A DNA stretch of 13,115 nucleotides from Basidiobolus heterosporus B8920 (Eukaryota > Basidiobolomycota > Basidiobolomycetes > Basidiobolales > Basidiobolaceae). The stretch lies in NCBI GenBank assembly GCA_000697455.1, contig JNET01034231.1:1-13115 (forward strand), written 5' to 3'. The notes beneath the pieces were generated by a model that saw only the letters and a program-made list of their open reading frames with translations, ran no database searches and was not told the origin of the DNA. The position numbers were made by a program, and so were the translations under genes. Position 1 is the stretch's first letter, and each line of letters opens with the position of its first letter. Shown here in pieces: positions 9,487-13,115 of the stretch.

Positions 9487-10909
9487 TATTTCAAATTTGT
9501 CTCTTGAAGCTAGGGAAGAAACTTCTTTTCTTTACTAGAAAGAGCGAAATACGCAACAAAGCTTTCTCCAATGATAATCTTTATGACCAGGGCAGTCGAA
9601 CACTGAAAGAGATATCTTCTAACCGAGGGCCAAAAACTAGTTGCAGGAGAAGATATGCTGCTAAACTTGAACGAGAGACGGAGAGTTCCATTAATATTGA
9701 ACAATTGCTCTCTACCGCACACACAATCAATATGGACTAATCCAAACGATCAGAGACTTTCGAAATAAAGACCATCAGAGCATTGTCTCAGGTAGTTGTA
9801 GCTAATGATTGTTTGATGATTCCCGGTATTATTAATGGATCTAGGTAATTAATTTATTAAAGGCGCTTGTTACGTATGAAGGTAACAACGGGAATTGGAT
9901 ACATCAGCTGTCTTGGGCATACTATCGCTAAGTTGGCCTGAGGAAATGAAGATCCGCCTGGCTTTATTTGTGGCAGACAACTATGCATGCTATTTGGTCT
10001 CTGTTGGTTATGTTTACCCGGATTGCTTCATTAAATTATCTCAATTGGCGAAACCTATACCCGCCAAGCACAGCCTTTTGTTTCGCTTTCAAGGAAAGCA
10101 GGTCTCCATTGTTGGAATAAACAATCATGATCACGAGCAACATTGATACCGACGAATGAGGGCCTACGTCAAATCGAAGACATTAGTGCCAATACGAGGC
10201 ATACAAAGGACAAGCCAAGCAAGTTGATCTTGCTTTGAACTCACTTGTTATGCCAGTTTCGCATTAATCCACACAATTCGGTATCTATATCCAAAGGGTT
10301 TGTATAGACTTGGCATGTTTGTTAGATGACGAGCTACCTGTACGCGTGTTCTTAACCTCTGCAATGGATCCAGGTACAATTATGCAGTATTGACTTGTCA
10401 TCTTGCTCCAAAGTAGTGTTACGGTCGCAAGAGTTCCAGTGAATTCCCAATGAGCCCATTAGTCCCCTTACCCTACCTAAGAGCTCTTACCTTTAACTCC
10501 ACGCTTATCATATCAGCAGGGAGTATTCAAGTAGCTTTGGTGAAGGATTATGGTGGCAATAAGTGTTGCATCTCATACTATTCAGTCGTGGGAGATTTAT
10601 GCAAAGGCTGCCAACTGATTGTTGTCCATAGTATACCAAATGTTTCAATATATCCTTTCAATTGGACTGGTGCGTGACTGTCTTTACTATTTACATGTTA
10701 ATGTGATATTGTGCCAATATTGCCAGAGATCCAATAAAATTGCTCATAGAATATTGCCGATCCTCTATCATCGTATTTTACGCAAGCCGAGCACACCCCT
10801 TTCATCACTCCTTAGTGTACAGTTGCTTCATACTGTATGCTTCACATATCCGCACTAGATAACTGCGACTCGTATATTCTCTTTGCTCAGTCGTTTATTG
10901 TTATTAGCC
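9487..10909. promoter_or_regulatory. Divergent intergenic region between the GOST-type gene and the STK16/Env7 kinase
   Basis: This 1423-bp gap carries the promoters of both genes. It contains several plus-strand open stretches of 75-85 codons (9895-10146, 10450-10677, 10619-10858), none with a domain I recognise or with linked splice sites that join them in phase, so I leave them uncalled. An ATG at 9946 starts a 66-residue frame ending at 10146. No tRNA, repeat or mobile element was seen. An ACGCGT hexamer occurs at 10342-10347; its meaning in this organism is unknown. Confidence 0.5.
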
Positions 10910-12350
10910 ATGTCCACTCATTTAGCTGTCAACATGAAGAATGCAGTCTACACAGCTCTTTCTAGCTGCATGCCTGTACCTATTCTGCAGATTAATGGAA
11001 GGACATTTCGACGTATGAAACTTCTGGGGGAGGGGTAAGCAACTTGTCGCTTTAGCTTGTAATACCCCAAACAAACCATAACTAATCACCATACAGAGGG
11101 TTTAGCATGGTGTACCTTGTTAAAGATGAGACTACTCATAGATATTTTGCTCTGAAACGAATTTGCTGCCCCATGGGGACCGATACAGTTCGCCAGGCCA
11201 TGAGTGAGGCAGAGTTATATCGACTTTTCAATCACCCTAATATCGTCAAAATCATGGTAGGGCACTGGTACATAAGCTTACCATCGCTTTTTTACTTAAC
11301 CCGTTACAACAGGACTCATGCGTTATCCAGGACAAATCTGGAGATAAAATCGTCTATCTATTCCTACCATATTACAAGGTAAGTGCTTCACCGCATGGCT
11401 TGTAGGCTTTTGAATGAATCGAACTTATTTCCCACCTAGAATGGAACCCTACAAGATATTATCAACTCCAACGTAGAAACACATGCAACCTTACCAGAGC
11501 GCAAGATCATCCGCATCTTCCATGGAATTTGTTTGGCTGTAAGAGAGCTTCATGCTTACGAATTGCCAAATATTCCTATATCATCAGACGAGTTCACCAT
11601 TAGCGACAATCGAATCCCGTACTCTCATCGAGATATTAAGCCGGGGTAAAGCAGTTTCTTAGACACGTACACTCATATTACTTCAATTAAGTCTTCATAA
11701 TCACATGGTGATAGAAACATCTTGATGGCTGATGATGGGGCCCCTATATTGATGGACTTCGGAAGCCTGGTTCGCGGCCCGATTGTCGTAAGGACACGAC
11801 AGCAGGCATTGTTGGAACAGGTCGGATGGGCTCTATTATATTTTTCTTAGTATCACGATGATAACGATTGTACGTCAAATATAAGGATCGTGCGGCAGAA
11901 CACTCTACAATGAGCTATCGTGCTCCAGAGTTATTTGATGTCAAGACCGGTGGTGTTCTGACCGAAGCGGTAGACATATGGGTAAGTGTGTTTGAAATCC
12001 TCGAATTATTTCTTTATAAATACTGATGAAGTTCAAGTCACTCGGTTGCTTGTTGTATGCAACTGCTTACGGGCAATCTCCATTTGAAGCAAATATGAAT
12101 GAGCAAGGAGGGAATATTGCATTGGCCGTACAAAATGCTCGGTATAGCTTCCCCACAGAAGATAGGTAAGTGACTTAAGTTCGATCGAATGGCCAACATC
12201 TTACTAAGCAGTGACCTTCCCAGCTATTCTGAAGGCCTGCGCAATCTTGTCAGCTACATGTTAATTACGAATCCCGAAGAGCGCCCAGACATTCATCAAG
12301 TAATCCAGAAGACTGAGCAGCTAATGGGAAGTCTGAATCCAAGCAATTAA
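10910..12350 (+). CDS. STK16/Env7-type serine/threonine protein kinase (NAK family), eight exons
   Basis: Exons: 10910-11034, 11097-11256, 11313-11378, 11440-11645, 11715-11820, 11886-11981, 12038-12165, 12224-12350; 337 residues, introns 56-69 nt. Kinase landmarks are the Gly-rich loop LGEGGFSMVYLV (39-50), the ATP lysine in YFALKRI (K62), the alpha-C region EAELYRLFNHPNIV, the catalytic loop HRDIKPGN (D182, N187), DFGS (D200), SYRAPELF (APE at 234-236), DIWSLGCLLYATAYG and the C-lobe ERPDI. The order and the wording MDFGS and MSYRAPELF match STK16 of animals and Env7 of yeast, palmitoylated kinases of Golgi, endosome and vacuole membranes; Env7 limits vacuole fusion. All catalytic residues are intact. 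Compared with STK16 it has a roughly 17-residue insert before HRD (158-174). The N-terminal extension of about 30 residues has a Cys at 20 that could be acylated; this is inference. The first ATG is used, and Met9 and Met21 also lie before the domain. AATAAA at 12516-12521 may mark the 3' end. Confidence 0.9.
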
Positions 12351-13115
12351 AGAAACGACTCTTTCGTATTTTTATGTCTAATCACTAATCTACCTAAAGA
12401 TACACAAACGATCTCCAGAGAATCCTAATCAATTCCAGAATTTACCCTTTAAAAGATACCCATTAAAATACGCAGTGGGAGTACTAAATTGTATCACACC
12501 ATTCAATGACTCGATAATAAAGGATGTGTGAAAGCACTCCATCATCTTGGTTGGTGTTGAATAGATCAAGTCCTCGGTTTTCTCTCACCACATGGCACAT
12601 ATAAGGCCTGCCTAAGTACAGCAAATCAGGTGCTACCAAGACATATATGGCCTGTCTTGCTTCTGAAGCTTAAAGCATATGCTGACCTAGCTCGTAGGCC
12701 GAATCGTTATCCATTTAGTAATACGAAAATCCTGATAACAATGACTTGGGTAAACGGGTAATGCTAATTGGAATTAGCCTGTAGATCTACCAGGACTGGT
12801 CAAGATTTACGTCGAGTATCATATTCTCGCCAAGAGAAATCTTTGGAAAGGGTAATACGTTTAGCATGTTTGTGAAGTACTAGACTAGAAGGAAATTCGA
12901 ATGAGTTTTCCTTCATCTGAAAATTCTGTTCACTGATCTAAACCTACAAGGAACAACAATTGTAATGAGGTTGGTTTTCTTCCCGTAACTAAAGTTGTGC
13001 CCGAGAGATGCGCGTAGAAAATAACTATTTACCCACTATGAAAATTACTCAGAGTGTACTTTATGCGGACACAACGACTAGATTTATTGCAATCCTATCA
13101 ATGCATGAACAAAAT
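12351..13115. other. Region downstream of the kinase, no gene recognised
   Basis: The last 765 bp follow the kinase stop codon. Apart from the candidate polyadenylation signal AATAAA at 12516-12521, I see no convincing open frame, splice-linked exons, RNA gene or repeat on either strand. Part of it may be the promoter or 3' region of a gene beyond the right edge. Confidence 0.5.

Overview
The window is nuclear DNA from a fungus, most likely an intron-rich, early-diverging lineage or relative. The evidence is split genes with very short introns (about 53-70 nt, GT...AG, with CTAAC/CTRAY-like branch sites), a cell-wall type GPI protein, and conserved eukaryotic housekeeping proteins. The lineage call is an inference; no rRNA or other marker is present. 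All exon models were made by hand from splice signals and recalled family alignments, without a database search.

Layout, left to right. (1) 1-457, minus: the 5' part of a gene whose product looks like the N-terminal PX-associated (PXB-like) region of a fungal PX-domain protein; it runs off the left edge. (2) 1335-2300, plus: a secreted, Ser/Thr-rich, GPI-type surface protein with a tandem 13-residue repeat. (3) 3544-5451, minus: a complete gamma-tubulin gene in ten exons. (4) 6175-6943, plus: a complete CDC42 gene in four exons, head-to-head with gamma-tubulin. (5) 7427-9486, minus: a complete multi-exon GOST-type membrane protein (signal peptide, lumenal beta-rich domain, seven transmembrane segments), convergent with CDC42. 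(6) 10910-12350, plus: a complete STK16/Env7-type protein kinase in eight exons, divergent from the GOST gene.

Several products share cell-biological themes. Gamma-tubulin nucleates microtubules, Cdc42 sets actin polarity, PX/PXB, GOST and Env7 proteins belong to endomembrane traffic, and the GPI protein is a likely wall or surface product. This is not evidence of an operon-like system; fungal neighbours are normally independent units. No mobile element, viral fossil, CRISPR array, rRNA or tRNA was recognised.

I found no convincing novel system. The observations most worth a second look are a dual-frame stretch in the GOST gene where retaining two introns together keeps the frame open, a terminal three-codon exon of gamma-tubulin with a plausible retained-intron isoform, a 16-nt first coding exon in the PXB-like gene, and the repeat array in the surface protein.
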